Source: Leisingera aquimarina DSM 24565 (lineage in GTDB: Bacteria; Pseudomonadota; Alphaproteobacteria; Rhodobacterales; Rhodobacteraceae). Taken from it: DNA of 64,000 nucleotides. The stretch spans positions 2,699,132 to 2,763,131 of the forward strand of contig NZ_KI421504.1 in the NCBI RefSeq assembly GCF_000473165.1, written 5' to 3'. Made by a program: the position numbers and the translations under genes. Shown piece after piece: positions 17,155-25,952 of the stretch. Position 1 is the stretch's first letter; every line of letters begins with the position of its first letter. A model generated the notes under the pieces. That model was not told where the DNA came from, did no database searches, and was given only the letters and a program-made list of their open reading frames with translations.

Positions 17155-18056
17155 TCGCGTTCATCGATGATCAGCGCGGTGTCCATGGTGTCGGGCCGAT
17201 CTGCCGGGTTCTGGGGATCGCACCATCGACGTTCTATGCGTTCAAGGCTGTCGAGCGTGATCCCGACCTTGCATCGGATCGGGCCAGGCAGGATCGGCTG
17301 GACATGGCTGCCATCAAGCGGGCCTTCGATGGTAGTCGGGGCCGGTATGGCGCGCGCAAGGTTTGGCATCAGCTGCGGCGCGAAGGGCGCGATATTGCCC
17401 GCTGCACGATTGAACGGCTGATGAAGGTCATGGGATTACAAGGGGTTGTGCGCGGGAAGAAGGTCACCACGACCAATCCCGATACGGCCCAGCCGTGCCC
17501 GGACGACAAGGTGAACCGGGCCTTCGTTGCCGATATGCCGAACCAGCTCTGGGTTTCGGATTTCACCTATGTCTCGAGTTGGCAGGGCATGGTTTACGTG
17601 GCTTTCGTCATCGACGTCTTCGCCCGCAGGATCGTCGGCTGGCGTGTCTCGACGTCGATGACGACCGGCTTCGTTTTGGATGCATTGAACCAGGCCATCT
17701 GCCAAAGGGCGCCATCCGAGGCCGATAAGCTGATCCACCACAGTGATCGCGGCAGCCAATACCTGTCGATCCGATACACCGAGCGGCTGGCTGAGGCAGG
17801 CATCGACACCTCCGTGGGCAGCGTCGGGGATTCCTACGACAACGCCCTCGCTGAAAGCACCATCGGCCTGTTCAAGACTGAGGTCATCAAGTTCCTCGGT
17901 CCCTGGAAGTCCGTTGGCCAGGTCGAGTGGGAAACCCTGAAATGGGTCGACTGGTATAACAAAAACCGCCTGCACAGCGCCATTGGCTACGTCACGCCGC
18001 AAGAAGCAGAGGAGGCCTTCTACGAAACCTTGAACGCTGCCGAAAAAGCAGCCTAA
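17151..18056 (+). CDS. IS3-family transposase OrfB (DDE integrase domain)
   Basis: 301 residues. An HTH_21-like N-terminus (VHGVGPICRVLGIAPSTFYA, GRYGARKVWHQLRREGRDIA), then an rve core with catalytic Asp in WVSDFTYVSSWQG, Asp in HHSDRGSQYLS and Glu in NALAESTIGLFKTEV. Ends with the family motif WYNKNRLHSAIGYVTPQEAE. It has its own ATG overlapping the orfA stop; in this family OrfAB is usually made by programmed -1 frameshifting. Confidence 0.92.
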   Translation: MIAFIDDQRGVHGVGPICRVLGIAPSTFYAFKAVERDPDLASDRARQDRLDMAAIKRAFDGSRGRYGARKVWHQLRREGRDIARCTIERLMKVMGLQGVVRGKKVTTTNPDTAQPCPDDKVNRAFVADMPNQLWVSDFTYVSSWQGMVYVAFVIDVFARRIVGWRVSTSMTTGFVLDALNQAICQRAPSEADKLIHHSDRGSQYLSIRYTERLAEAGIDTSVGSVGDSYDNALAESTIGLFKTEVIKFLGPWKSVGQVEWETLKWVDWYNKNRLHSAIGYVTPQEAEEAFYETLNAAEKAA

Positions 18057-18131
18057 TCATTGAACCAACCCCTCTCCGGTAAACCCGGGGCGATTCAACC
18101 CTGTTTTGACCGGCTTTCTCCAACGAGCACG

Positions 18132-18713
18132 TTACTGTTTCGTCAACAAGGAAAGCACCTCATCCTTCACAGTTAGCTGAGCGCGCACGGCGATGAGTTC
18201 CTTCTCAAACTCGTTGCGTTCTGCCTTCAATTTCTCAATCAGGGTATACAGCTTGTCGTTTTGTTCATGGGATGCCTCCAGCTGCCGCGCAAATTTTGTG
18301 CTTTTCTGTTCACTACGCTCCCTTTCAGTTCGAGCGACATTCAAAAGATCACGAAGTTCCCGCATCGGAAGAGCGTTCTTTTTCAGGAGCTCGCTGTAGC
18401 CTTCTGCTAACCCAAGAAGTAGCTGGCGTTTGACCAGATCGCAGGCATGATCGAGTAAGCTGGTGGCTTCAGACGGCAGGGCTTCAATCAGCCGCAGTGT
18501 GCGTTCTTCAGCTTCCCTGGCCAGGATATCGTCAATCACGATTTGCAACGCCTCGGGTCTCGGGCTGATCTGGAGGTGTTGTTCTTCACGCAGGTGCCGC
18601 TTCACAGCCTCAACCGAAGGCTCAATCCCACGCCCAGCCAAGTCCTTGAGAGCCTTGGCAACTTGGTTCTGATTGTAGGATTTCGGGCGTCCTGCGCTGG
18701 TTCTCATAGTCAT
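18132..18713 (-). CDS. KfrA-like DNA-binding protein with coiled coil
   Basis: 193 residues. Residues ~1-75 resemble the KfrA N-terminal DNA-binding domain (GRPKSYNQNQVAKALKDLAG, EAVKRHLREEQH). Residues ~115-185 are strongly heptad-like and charged (ELRDLLNVARTERERSEQKS, LEASHEQNDKLYTLIEKLKA). KfrA-type proteins bind their own promoters and self-associate through the coil. It is divergent from the 19196-21370 genes, with a region of inverted repeats in between that is a natural operator. Probably an accessory regulator of the island's left recombinase module. Confidence 0.7.
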   Translation of the reverse strand: MTMRTSAGRPKSYNQNQVAKALKDLAGRGIEPSVEAVKRHLREEQHLQISPRPEALQIVIDDILAREAEERTLRLIEALPSEATSLLDHACDLVKRQLLLGLAEGYSELLKKNALPMRELRDLLNVARTERERSEQKSTKFARQLEASHEQNDKLYTLIEKLKAERNEFEKELIAVRAQLTVKDEVLSLLTKQ

Positions 18714-18736
18714 GGGGTTCCCTTGCCGTACGGGAA

Positions 18737-18771
18737 TTTGTCAAATTCGATTTGACCATTGATTTGACAAA
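18737..18771. promoter_or_regulatory. Inverted-repeat operator upstream of KfrA-like gene
   Basis: A perfect 10-bp inverted repeat tttgtcaaat (18737-18746) and atttgacaaa (18762-18771) with a third related half-site (atttgacca) between them, 24 bp upstream of the start codon at 18713. The layout suits autoregulation by the KfrA-like protein. Confidence 0.5.
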
Positions 18772-18788
18772 CTGGTTTTTTGATCAGG

Positions 18789-19143
18789 AAACCGGGTTCG
18801 TCCCGGCGTCTGACAGGGAAGTGGGTTCACCATTTTTGCGTAACAAACCGGGTTTGATTGCTGCTTTTTAGCATTATCCCGTGTGCGGGTCTTCATAGTC
18901 ATATCTATGCAGTGAGGTCGCCGATGGCAGGCGGAACTGGCCAGCCGCCTAACACCAAAAGAACCAATGTGATTTCAAGATTGGAGGATTTCTTTAAGTT
19001 CCAGAGCAAAAAGTAACACGTTTACAGGGTATTGGCACACCGTGGATCCGCCAGAACGGGGGGGCTCAGCGAAACGTGATGTTGCCCGGCTGAAACGGGA
19101 CCAGCATCCTTCAAAACGGTTGGGGCTTTCCAACCCGGTTTCG
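18789..19143. repeat. Three AAACCGGGTT-type repeats
   Basis: aaaccgggttcg (18789-18800), aaaccgggtttg (18845-18856) and the inverted aacccggtttcg (19132-19143) are dispersed in the region between the divergent genes. They could be binding sites of a recombinase or the KfrA-like protein; role unknown. Confidence 0.35.
18924..19016 (+). CDS. Possible 30-residue small protein
   Basis: ATG at 18924 preceded by gaggt, reading MAGGTGQPPNTKRTNVISRL and on to a stop at 19016. The sequence is basic in the middle with an amphipathic end (LEDFFKFQSKK). It lies in the divergent region and could be a leader or small accessory protein. No homology is recognised. Confidence 0.3.
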   Translation: MAGGTGQPPNTKRTNVISRLEDFFKFQSKK

Positions 19144-19195
19144 ACATCCAGCTACGGCCCCAGTTTTTCCGAACACAGCGAAAAGGAAGCCTGGA

Positions 19196-19930
19196 ATGGT
19201 AGCAGACAATGGAAAATTCAGAGTGTCAGCGATGATGGTCGATTACCTTCGCGCAAGTCAACTTGCCTTGAGAGATCAAAGATTTCTGCTGGCCACGATT
19301 TATTTTCAACACCTGCTCGGGGACTGGCCGCACAAAGATTGGGGTGGATCCCGAAATCAGAAGCACTGGATGCCCTTGAAGGACTATCGCAACCTTGGCT
19401 GCGCTCCCAAATCCAACGATGCCAGGCATTTTCAGGCGGCAACCGAGTTCTGGCAGAAAGAAAGGGTTCTCTTTGATGACATCGCCTTGACGCAGGATCG
19501 CCGGCATGTCGAATGGCGGTTTTCGGAATTCAGCTACAGCATGATGTCCGAAATGGACAGATACGCTCTGATGATTGCTGAAAGACTGAAAGCCGCCCGG
19601 ACAGATCTGGACATGGATGTCCTTCTTCAGGTTGTGCTGCATCACAAAATGCGGCGACCGGAGTTCCGGATGTTCGATCAGGGTCTTCAAGGTCAGGGCG
19701 ATGTGCCCGTGTCCTTCAGGCTGAAGGATGTCGATGGAAAACTTAGAAGCAGCTTGCAGCGTCTGGCTGATCTTACGGGTTACCGGTTTGTCGTCGGTTA
19801 CCTCCAAGAAGGCCATGTGCCGGGGTACACTGCAGCAGTCATTCGCATTCAGCACAAAGGAACGGAATGGCCATCAGGGCGTATTTTCAAGTTTCCGCCG
19901 CGGACCAGACAATTCTCTCTGGTCCCATAA
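19196..19930 (+). CDS. Hypothetical protein of left island module
   Basis: 244 residues, no domain recognised. Charged and aromatic-rich (ATIYFQHLLGDWPHKDWGGS, RRHVEWRFSEFSYSMMSEMD). After its stop the adjacent frame reads a protein-like KSAKLNDLFKRRPDKNFRKL and WETQKWPTYFAKEKLND up to 20087, so the gene may be frameshifted near 19890-19900 and originally reach into the next gene's start. It precedes two recombinase-like ORFs in the same direction, which suggests an operon. Confidence 0.5.
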   Translation: MVADNGKFRVSAMMVDYLRASQLALRDQRFLLATIYFQHLLGDWPHKDWGGSRNQKHWMPLKDYRNLGCAPKSNDARHFQAATEFWQKERVLFDDIALTQDRRHVEWRFSEFSYSMMSEMDRYALMIAERLKAARTDLDMDVLLQVVLHHKMRRPEFRMFDQGLQGQGDVPVSFRLKDVDGKLRSSLQRLADLTGYRFVVGYLQEGHVPGYTAAVIRIQHKGTEWPSGRIFKFPPRTRQFSLVP

Positions 19931-20040
19931 ATCGGCGAAGCTCAACGATCTGTTCAAGCGGAGGCCTGACAAAAATTTCCGAAAACTGCTTTGGGAAACC
20001 CAAAAATGGCCAACCTACTTTGCAAAGGAGAAGCTGAACG

Positions 20041-21006
20041 ATGTTTCAACAATTGAAATCCTGGGGAGACGAAGGCGGGCTGTCTGAAGGGGGCTGGCCA
20101 AAACTGAAGGCCGCAATCGAATTCCACGAAGCTTTCGGCAGCGATCGCGGTACAGATGATATGGTGCATCCACATCAGTTTGAAGATGTCTGGCTTTACG
20201 ATCTGGAGGATGTGCCAGGGCATTTCAGCAATCCGGCACAATACCAAGCCTGGCGGAATATTCTGATTTCCGCGTTGGAAGCGTATTCTGGACTGATCTC
20301 CCGGCAGTCAGCAAACCAAGAAGAGGCGAAGGACGATTGGCTGCGGCTGCGTGACTGGTGCAGGGAGCGGGATTTTGGTTACGTGCATGAGAACAACCTT
20401 CTGGCGCTGCGCCGTGTGGCCCTGAGGCTGGACACCACGCTCACGGAGGTCACCCAAGACTGGGCAGAGGATGTGCAGAAAGGTCTGGAACAGTCTCATA
20501 GGGCCGCGTTCAGAGCTGGTGTCGGCGCATTCGAACGGGCACGGGCTGTTCCTGAAATCCGTCGGAAATTCGGCTTGCCCGAAACTCCTATCGGACAGCT
20601 TCAGCGCAAGCCGTCGCCGAACGAAAAGTGCCCGTTGCCGCCACGTCTCAGGGCGGCCTTTGAAGAATGGATAGGTCTATTGGCCGCAGGGGAGCCCGTA
20701 GGGTTTAGAGGCAGGCGGCGCAAATCTGTAGCGGAAGCAACGCTCCGCCAGTATCGTTTTGCGATTGCGTGGTACTGGCGTGCTTTTGCTTATGCATTCC
20801 CAGAGCAATCGGACCCGGATCCCGCCGTACTCGCCGACCAGCAGGTGTTGGAGGAAACCTCCAGAATTGCGGACGAGACCAACGGTCTTCAGCTCAAACC
20901 GGGCATCAAAAAGGAATACCTCGGAAAGATTCAGCCGTTCCTCCACCGGTGGAATCCGCGATTGGTGCAACCAGAAGTCGGAAAGAAGGAAATAAATGAA
21001 GGATGA
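20041..21006 (+). pseudogene. Tyrosine-recombinase-like protein lacking catalytic domain
   Basis: 321 residues that align by eye with the N-terminal half of the 584-residue recombinase at 49139: GHFSNPAQYQAWRNILISAL against RHFKTEKAYKAWRRKVSAAI, then a segment resembling a core-binding helical domain (SVAEATLRQYRFAIAWYWRA). No R...HxxR...Y catalytic domain follows; the ORF ends at 21006, overlapping the next ORF by 11 bp. Either the C-terminal half was deleted, or this is a catalysis-free partner. I favour decay because the downstream gene is also truncated. Confidence 0.55.
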
Positions 21007-21370
21007 AAAGACAGGAAAATTCGTACTCGCCGGACGGATCAGCGAACGCCTCGCCGCGCTGGAAGCACCTGAGAAGTTTGTTACTCAGGCAAGGGCAATC
21101 GAATCTGGCGAGACCTGTTTGAAAGGGTATCTCAGGAAGCCTGCTCTCAATGGTCTGGCCAGATTTTTTGAGTTGGCGGTCTCCCAAGGCATTCCTTTGG
21201 AATTCCAGGAAAGCACCATCACGGCCTACCTCGGTGATCTTGATGAAAGATCTACCGGCCCCGACTATTGGTTGCGATATACAACCGCGATGCAGGAGGT
21301 GGCACGGGAGATGTGTTACCCTTACGAAATTATCGATGGGTTTGAAGGGAGGTTGGGGCCCGCTGCTTAA
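20996..21370 (+). pseudogene. Truncated second recombinase-like protein
   Basis: 124 residues. Residues ~40-110 (LARFFELAVSQGIPLEFQES, YWLRYTTAMQEVAREMCYP) resemble the N-terminal helical domain of the 462-residue recombinase at 50890 (LDDFLAFIEGRQIASIWELS, RSANRLRALKKAMQAVFP). The remaining ~340 residues, including the catalytic domain, are missing. Its overlap with the preceding ORF mirrors the overlapping pair at the other end of the island. Confidence 0.5.
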
Positions 21371-21713
21371 AGCCTTTGCTGTTTCACCCACTAAAACGGC
21401 CCAGACCGGACCTTCGACCCATTGTCATAATGCTGCGGTGCGGTCCTGCATTGCTGACTCCCGCTGCACTTGCACAATGTTGATCGCCTACAACTCATAC
21501 AATGCGGGACGATTCTGGCTTTCGCGGGGCCTACCCAAAGGCCCGGTTTGGGTGGCTGGCGTCAGCGACGAAAAGAACCAAGCACCGCGAACCGTCTTTT
21601 GCTGACAAAACCGAGAGTAGTTGCCCTGGCGCCTCAAGGAAACGGTTCATTATTGACAATTTCGTGTCGAAATTCTTTAAGTATGTAAATCTATGAGCAG
21701 AATAGGATGCACC
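21371..21713. other. Intergenic region, no gene seen
   Basis: About 340 bp without a supported ORF or RNA. It contains sequence (aacggcccagaccggacctt) of a kind I have seen between roseobacter genes. It separates the decayed recombinase module from the IclR gene and so marks the junction with the catabolic cargo. Confidence 0.4.
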
Positions 21714-22466
21714 ATGAAGACCGTCGACAAGGCAATGTCTGTTCTCGACCAGTTCTCCATGGAGCGTACTGAAGTTGGGTTGAGTGAACTTGCTACCCTT
21801 GCCGGGTTGGACAAGGCCGCGACTCGGCGCCTTTTGGTTGCGATGGCCAAACATGGGTTTGTCGAGCAGGTTGCTGCGGGTGGGAGGTATCGCCTCGGGC
21901 ATGGTTTCTTGCGGCTCGCACGCATTCGTGAAGCAACCGTTCCTATTGTCCGTGCTGCTCAGGAAACGACCGACTGGTTGTCCGCTAAAGTAGAAGAGAC
22001 GGTTCATATTGGTGTGCCCGGAGAAAAGGGCATGACAACCATTGCCTATTGCATGCCCAGCAAAGGCAATGTGATCAACATTATTCCCACTCAGGTTCTT
22101 CCGTTTCATCTCACGTCTTCCGGTTTGATCTACCTGGCTTTTGCGACTGATGAGACTCGTGAACGCATCCTGTCGATCAAGCGTGAAAAGACAACGGACA
22201 CGTCCCAAATCCGGAAAACCGACATTGTGCGGACAATCAACCATTTCCGAGAACATGGGTATTCCCAGAGTCGCAACACCTTCGAAAAAGGTGTTGCAAG
22301 TATCGCAATGCCGTTCTTTGACAATAGCCTCGATCCCGTCGGAACAATTGCCATTGCTGTGCCAGATGCGAATATGAACGAAGAGCGGGTCAACGAGCTA
22401 TTGCCGCTCCTTCAAGAAGCAATCGCTCGTATGCAAACTTCGTTGACGGGATTCCAGAACCAATGA
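21714..22466 (+). CDS. IclR-family transcriptional regulator
   Basis: 250 residues. N-terminal winged HTH (KTVDKAMSVLDQFSMERTEV, LSELATLAGLDKAATRRLLV) and an IclR effector domain (ETVHIGVPGEKGMTTIAYCM, KGVASIAMPFFDNSLDPVGT). Start placed at the ATG at 21714, which opens the family core with aggatg upstream; an ATG at 21693 is possible. IclR proteins sense small carboxylates or aromatics. Separated from the flavoprotein gene at 23848 by an IS5-type remnant, it probably originally neighboured and controlled that gene. Confidence 0.88.
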   Translation: MKTVDKAMSVLDQFSMERTEVGLSELATLAGLDKAATRRLLVAMAKHGFVEQVAAGGRYRLGHGFLRLARIREATVPIVRAAQETTDWLSAKVEETVHIGVPGEKGMTTIAYCMPSKGNVINIIPTQVLPFHLTSSGLIYLAFATDETRERILSIKREKTTDTSQIRKTDIVRTINHFREHGYSQSRNTFEKGVASIAMPFFDNSLDPVGTIAIAVPDANMNEERVNELLPLLQEAIARMQTSLTGFQNQ

Positions 22467-22609
22467 AGCATTCGGTCTTTGACCTGAGGCAGGGGAAAGG
22501 CCGAACACCGCGCAAGATTTCAGTATTTCACCTGCCCCGCGCCTTGTCGCACAGATCGGTTTCTGCGCGCAGTTCCCCTTTCCCCGGACGGACTTATCCT
22601 GTGCGGCCA

Positions 22610-23612
22610 CTGTGACAGGTATGCCAAATGCGGTGTAGCTGTTCAGAACGGCGATGCGGACCTGCAGTGCGGCAACCTGGCGCTCAAAGTCGCGGGCCAT
22701 CAGGGATTGGCCGGGCAGCTTGATGCAGTTCATCTTACTCTCGACACGGCACCGGCGGTGGTACTCGCTTCATCGCCGCCAGAGTGCCCTGCCCAGGTAT
22801 TTGGAGGCGCGCAGAGCCTCGTTACGCGCGCTCATTGCCCGGCAGGCGATTTCTGAAAGAAATCTGCCGAGAGGGGGGGCAGAGCTCGTCGGCTTCCAGG
22901 GCTTGGCGTTCTTGTGCGGCGGGACTGAGGAAGGTCCGGAAAAGGTCCGGGGGGCCGTTTCCCTGACGAACGGCAGCCGCATCACGGGCGGCAATCGCCC
23001 CGTGGCATTTGCGGGTGCCGTAGGCGCCGTCGGCCGTCACCGAACCGATCTGTTCGTCGGTCGGAATCTGGTCCAGCAGGTCGGGCAGCACCTGTGCATC
23101 TCCGATGTTGCTGCCGGTGATCTCAACGGCCCGGACTTCCAGCGTTTCCTCATCAATGCCGATGTGGATCCTGCGCCGCTTGCCGCTTGCCGCTGCCGCC
23201 GTGCTTGCGGGCGTTCCATTCCCTTTCGCCCTCGGCCTTGATGCCGGTGCTGTCGATTAACAGGTGCAGCGGATCCTGGCCGCCACGGTAGGGGATGCTC
23301 ACGTTCAGCTTTCGCTGGCGGCGACACAGGGTGCTGAAGTCTGGAGCGGCCAGTCCAGCCCGACCAGCCGCAGAGGCTCTGCATGAAACCGGTTGTCTGC
23401 CTCAGCGGCATGCCGAACAGAACCTTCATTGTCAGACAGGTCTGGATCGCGGCATCGCTGAAGCACGGCTGCCGACCTCGCTTCCCGGTCGGAGGAGGCT
23501 TCCACACCCTATCAGGATCAAACCAGATCGCCAGCGACCCGCGTCACTTCAACGCCTCATTGTAAGCTGACCAGTTCGTGGTCTTGTACTTCGTCGGGGT
23601 CCAACTGCTCAT
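22610..23612 (-). pseudogene. IS5-family transposase, degenerate
   Basis: Starts at 23612 (MSSWTPTKYKTTNWSAYNEA), hits a TGA in place of Arg after ~22 codons, then continues in changing frames: GKRGRQPCFSDAAIQTCLTM, LPDLLDQIPTDEQIGSVTAD, KLPGQSLMARDFERQVAALQ to VLNSYTAFGIPVTVAAQ near 22610. Several stops and frameshifts are needed to read it through, so it is an old, dead copy lying between the IclR gene and the flavoprotein gene. Confidence 0.82.
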
Positions 23613-23787
23613 GGCACCCATCTATCATACTGGATTCATGCAGTGAATCCAAAAGCCGATTTGGGAAACACAGTCACGAAGGGGCACCATACGCTTTCGG
23701 AAAGCGAGAAAATTCCACCAGAAGCAAGCAGAACTTCACCCAAATCCTGGTGAAGCAGGTTGACTCTGGATTGCTCGATTGGCACTT

Positions 23788-23810
23788 TATAAGCACCATT
23801 GGTGTTTATA
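23788..23810. promoter_or_regulatory. Palindromic operator upstream of flavoprotein gene
   Basis: tataagcacc-att-ggtgtttata: 10-bp arms with one mismatch, 37 bp before the start codon at 23848 and just after ttggca (a possible -35). Size and position suit an IclR or other dimeric repressor site overlapping the promoter. Confidence 0.5.
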
Positions 23811-23847
23811 GTGACCCTGCCTGCCACGAATCTACCTGGAGCCGAAC

Positions 23848-25875
23848 ATGAACTACGACTTGCTCTTTGACCCTGTGAAAATCGGGCCGGTTACCGCCCC
23901 CAACCGGTTCTTCGCTGCGCCTCACGCGACAGGTCACGGCTTTTCACTGCCAAGCGGCGCAATCGCACTGCGGGAAACAAAGGCAGATGGTGGTTGGGGC
24001 ACTGTAGCGGTTCAAATCACCGAGATTAGCAATGACACTGACATGGCCAACCACCCGATCGAACGGATTTGGGATGAAGTGTACTTCAAACCCCATGCTG
24101 AGCAGGCGGAACGGATCAAGGCAAAAGGTGCGCTTGCCGCCATCGAGCTGGGCCATGGCGGCATGCGTGCGCGCAACTTCGCTACCGGCATGCCGGTTAT
24201 CGGCCCATCCGATCTGCCAATCCTGAAGCCTGAAATTCCAGTTCAGGCAAAAGCTATGGATAAATCAGACATCCGTGGTTTTCGTGAAAGCCACAAGAAG
24301 GCCGCGCAAATGGCGAAACGGGCGGGCTATGACATCATTTATGTCTATGCCGCTCACGATATTTCGATCCTTTCGCATTTCCTGTCACGCAGGACCAACC
24401 ACAGGTCAGATGAATATGGCGGTTCGCTGGAAAACCGGGTCAGGCTTCTGCGCGAGGTTCTGGAGGACACACTTGAGGTCGCGGCAGGAGAGCGTGCCGT
24501 GGCGCTACGATTTGCGGTCCACGAGGTAGGTGCGAAGCTGGCCATGACCCATGACGGTGAAGGCCGCGAGGTGGTTGAAATGCTGGCCGAATTGCCGGAC
24601 CTGTGGGATGTGAATATCTCCGGTTGGTCGGCGGATTCCAACACGTCGCGGTTTTCGGAGGAAGGATATCAGCTGGAGTTCACCGAATTTGTCAAAAAGG
24701 TAACGTCGAAACCCGTTGTCGGAGTTGGGCGCTTTACCAGTCCGGACAAGATGGTGTCCGTCATCAAGTCTGGCAAACTCGACCTGATCGGCGGGGCGCG
24801 CCCATCCATTGCAGATCCCTATCTTCCCAACAAGATTCGTGAAAACAGGGTTGAGGACATCAGGGAATGCATCGGCTGTAATGTCTGTGTCAGCATGGAC
24901 GCTTATGGGGTTCCTTTGCGTTGCACGCAAAACCCGACGATCGCAGAAGAATGGCGGCGCGGATGGCATCCTGAGATCATAACTCGCGCACAGAAGGAGC
25001 AATTCTCACTGATCATCGGCGCCGGACCGGCGGGACTGGATTGTGCACTGACCCTTGCGCGCGCGGGGCATCAGGTGACTGTTGCAGAAGCTACTGACGA
25101 AGTGGGTGGTCGGGCGCTCCGGGAAAGCAAGCTGCCGGGATTGCACGGATATCGCCGCATTGCGGAGTACAGGGAATATCAGCTGCGGCAGATGGGCAAT
25201 GTCGATATCTACACCTCAAGCCCGTTGTCCCCTGAAGACCTGCCCGAATTCGGCGCCGATAATGTCGTGATTGCTACTGGCTCGACTTGGCGGTCTGACG
25301 GGGTTGGGAGCGGCAATTTTGACCCTATTTCCTGGCCTCAAGGTGCCCGGGTTCTAACGCCTCAGGACTTGATGGGCGGAGCCAAAGCCGAGGGGGCGGT
25401 GGTCGTTTATGATGACGAACACAACTACATGGCCAGCGTGCTTGTCGAAGCCCTTCGCAAGAAGGGGCACCCAGTTACCTATGTGACGGCTGAACAGGCT
25501 GTGGCACACTGGACGGCCTATACGTTGGAGCAGCGCAAAATCATTGCTCGCATGAAAGAAATGTCAGTGCCCATGCATGTCAATTCCTCACTGTTGGGCT
25601 TTGACGGCACGCATGTGCAGATCCAGAACGACCTGTCCTTGACTGGGCCGGATAGCCTCGCCTGCGAAACTCTTGTGTTCGTCGGCGCACGGATTCCGGA
25701 AAACACCATGCTTTCAAAAGCTCAGGAGCTTCTGGGAGAAGGCAAAGTCACAATTTGTGGAGACGCGTTGGCTCCGGGGACGATGCAGGCTGCGACCTTG
25801 TCAGGCCATCGCATCGCAAGATCGATCCTGGATCAAGGGACCGGTTTTTTTCGCTTGGAAGAGGCAGACATCTGA
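23848..25875 (+). CDS. Trimethylamine-dehydrogenase-like flavoprotein (copy 1)
   Basis: 675 residues. Residues 1-~340 are an old-yellow-enzyme TIM barrel (FMN). A 4Fe-4S ligand set follows at Cys341, 344, 347 and 359 (CIGCNVC...RCTQNP), the TMADH pattern. From ~388 there is a dinucleotide-binding domain (IIGAGPAGLDCALTLARAGH). Catalytic-type residues YVYAAHD match TMADH Tyr169/His172. The Cys that binds FMN in TMADH (PHC) is Ala here (PHATGHG), so the flavin is probably not linked at that position. The family removes N-methyl groups or reduces enals. Paralogous to 36201-38240; the start has a ctggag site and an upstream palindrome. Confidence 0.88.
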   Translation: MNYDLLFDPVKIGPVTAPNRFFAAPHATGHGFSLPSGAIALRETKADGGWGTVAVQITEISNDTDMANHPIERIWDEVYFKPHAEQAERIKAKGALAAIELGHGGMRARNFATGMPVIGPSDLPILKPEIPVQAKAMDKSDIRGFRESHKKAAQMAKRAGYDIIYVYAAHDISILSHFLSRRTNHRSDEYGGSLENRVRLLREVLEDTLEVAAGERAVALRFAVHEVGAKLAMTHDGEGREVVEMLAELPDLWDVNISGWSADSNTSRFSEEGYQLEFTEFVKKVTSKPVVGVGRFTSPDKMVSVIKSGKLDLIGGARPSIADPYLPNKIRENRVEDIRECIGCNVCVSMDAYGVPLRCTQNPTIAEEWRRGWHPEIITRAQKEQFSLIIGAGPAGLDCALTLARAGHQVTVAEATDEVGGRALRESKLPGLHGYRRIAEYREYQLRQMGNVDIYTSSPLSPEDLPEFGADNVVIATGSTWRSDGVGSGNFDPISWPQGARVLTPQDLMGGAKAEGAVVVYDDEHNYMASVLVEALRKKGHPVTYVTAEQAVAHWTAYTLEQRKIIARMKEMSVPMHVNSSLLGFDGTHVQIQNDLSLTGPDSLACETLVFVGARIPENTMLSKAQELLGEGKVTICGDALAPGTMQAATLSGHRIARSILDQGTGFFRLEEADI

Positions 25876-25952
25876 ACTTCGATTCAGAACTGGAAGGGGT
25901 GCATGTCAAACGGGTTGCGCCCCTTCCTTTGTGCATGATCTCCGCGATGACT

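Larger units (their letters stand above)
16772..18097 (+). mobile_element. Complete IS3-family insertion sequence with 3-bp target duplication
   Basis: 1326 bp with terminal inverted repeats tgaaccgccccgggtctacc (16772) and ggtaaacccggggcgattca (to 18097), flanked by ACC on both sides (16769-16771 and 18098-18100), a plausible target duplication. It contains orfA and orfB in the normal order. Ends and coding frames look intact, suggesting a recent, possibly active insertion close to the IS21 element. Confidence 0.88.
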
